A stretch of DNA of 46,056 nucleotides from Ga0074130 sp035492055 (GTDB taxonomy: Bacteria; Pseudomonadota; Gammaproteobacteria; Burkholderiales; Rhodocyclaceae): NCBI GenBank assembly GCA_035492055.1, contig DATJJR010000100.1, forward strand, positions 1 through 46,056. The letters run 5' to 3'. Shown piece after piece: positions 45,971 through 46,056 of the stretch (within the stretch, counting starts at the first letter, position 1; every line of letters starts with the position of its first letter). A model generated the notes under the pieces. The model was not told where the DNA came from. It made no database searches and worked only from the letters and a program-made list of their open reading frames with translations. The position numbers and the translations under genes are program-made.

Positions 45971-46056
45971 ATGAAGATTTTGGTTGCCCTGAAACGGGTT
46001 GTCGATGCCAACGTGCGCGTGCGCCCCCGCGTTGATGGCCTCGGTGTGGATACCGC
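45971..46056 (+). CDS. etfB: Electron transfer flavoprotein beta subunit, 5' part only
   Basis: The first 28 codons of EtfB (MKILVALKRVVDANVRVRP) before the right window edge. EtfB with EtfA carries electrons from acyl-CoA and other dehydrogenases to ETF-QO. The start motif KILVALKRVVD is diagnostic. The ATG lies 30 bases after the -10 hexamer TAAAAT (45935-45940), and there is no strong Shine-Dalgarno sequence directly before it. Confidence 0.9.
   Translation, partial: MKILVALKRVVDANVRVRPRVDGLGVDT

Overview
The window is a stretch of chromosome from a betaproteobacterium, most probably of the order Burkholderiales and possibly Oxalobacteraceae-like. The evidence is an NAD-dependent FdsBAD formate dehydrogenase, the metK-lpxL-lpxL-dapF-DUF484-xerC order, a zapD-yacG-Nudix/TenI-ATPase block, a secreted LigE-type ligase and a glnA-ntrB-ntrC cluster. 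GC content looks moderately high (roughly 55-60 % by eye). Nothing looks like a prophage, transposon, CRISPR array or integrated island, and I found no rRNA or tRNA gene. It is dense core genome with short intergenic gaps; the exact genus cannot be read from the sequence alone.

Layout. (1) 1-5534: formate oxidation. The 3' part of fdsB (interrupted by an in-frame TAG), fdsA and fdsD end in a strong terminator; fdhD, the maturation sulfurtransferase, follows as a separate unit. (2) 5539-7807: a membrane GT2 glycosyltransferase and a cytochrome b561. (3) 7869-17227: metK, read leftwards behind a long, structured leader, then rightwards two LpxL-type lipid A acyltransferases, dapF, a DUF484 gene, xerC, a periplasmic ATP-dependent DNA ligase and a PutA without a DNA-binding domain. 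(4) 17285-20219: nadA, a rhodanese and a CDF metal exporter. (5) 20237-25054: nitrogen control. glnA has an NtrC site and a sigma-54 promoter, followed by a small DUF4124 gene and ntrB-ntrC. (6) 25081-28028: birA, coaX, a SPOR protein and coaE, tightly packed or overlapping (cofactor synthesis). (7) 28089-32185: zapD, yacG, a Nudix-TenI fusion, a DUF815-type ATPase and mltA (cell division, envelope and housekeeping). (8) 32304-33576: an ammonium transporter with its own sigma-54 promoter. (9) 33649-40178: a leftward signalling block with an EAL phosphodiesterase carrying a degenerate GGDEF domain, a chemoreceptor, an orphan AAA+ ATPase of unknown function and an acyltransferase-3 membrane protein. 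(10) 40323-42985: an aspartoacylase-like hydrolase, a small secreted protein and a luciferase-like flavin oxidoreductase. (11) 43044-46056: a LysR regulator, ETF-ubiquinone oxidoreductase and DUF1653 leftwards, divergent from etfB, which runs off the right edge.

How the parts connect. Formate dehydrogenase feeds NADH from formate. ETF and ETF-QO, and PutA, feed electrons into the quinone pool. glnA, ntrBC and amt form a nitrogen-limitation response visible both in the proteins and in the promoters. The items most worth a second look are the metK leader RNA with a helix over the ribosome binding site, the amber codon in fdsB, the orphan AAA+ ATPase at 37510-39135, and three long perfect inverted repeats between genes near 33.6, 41.9 and 43.0 kb. 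I found no clear multi-gene system that is new; the best candidates for something undescribed are the metK leader and the AAA+ protein.
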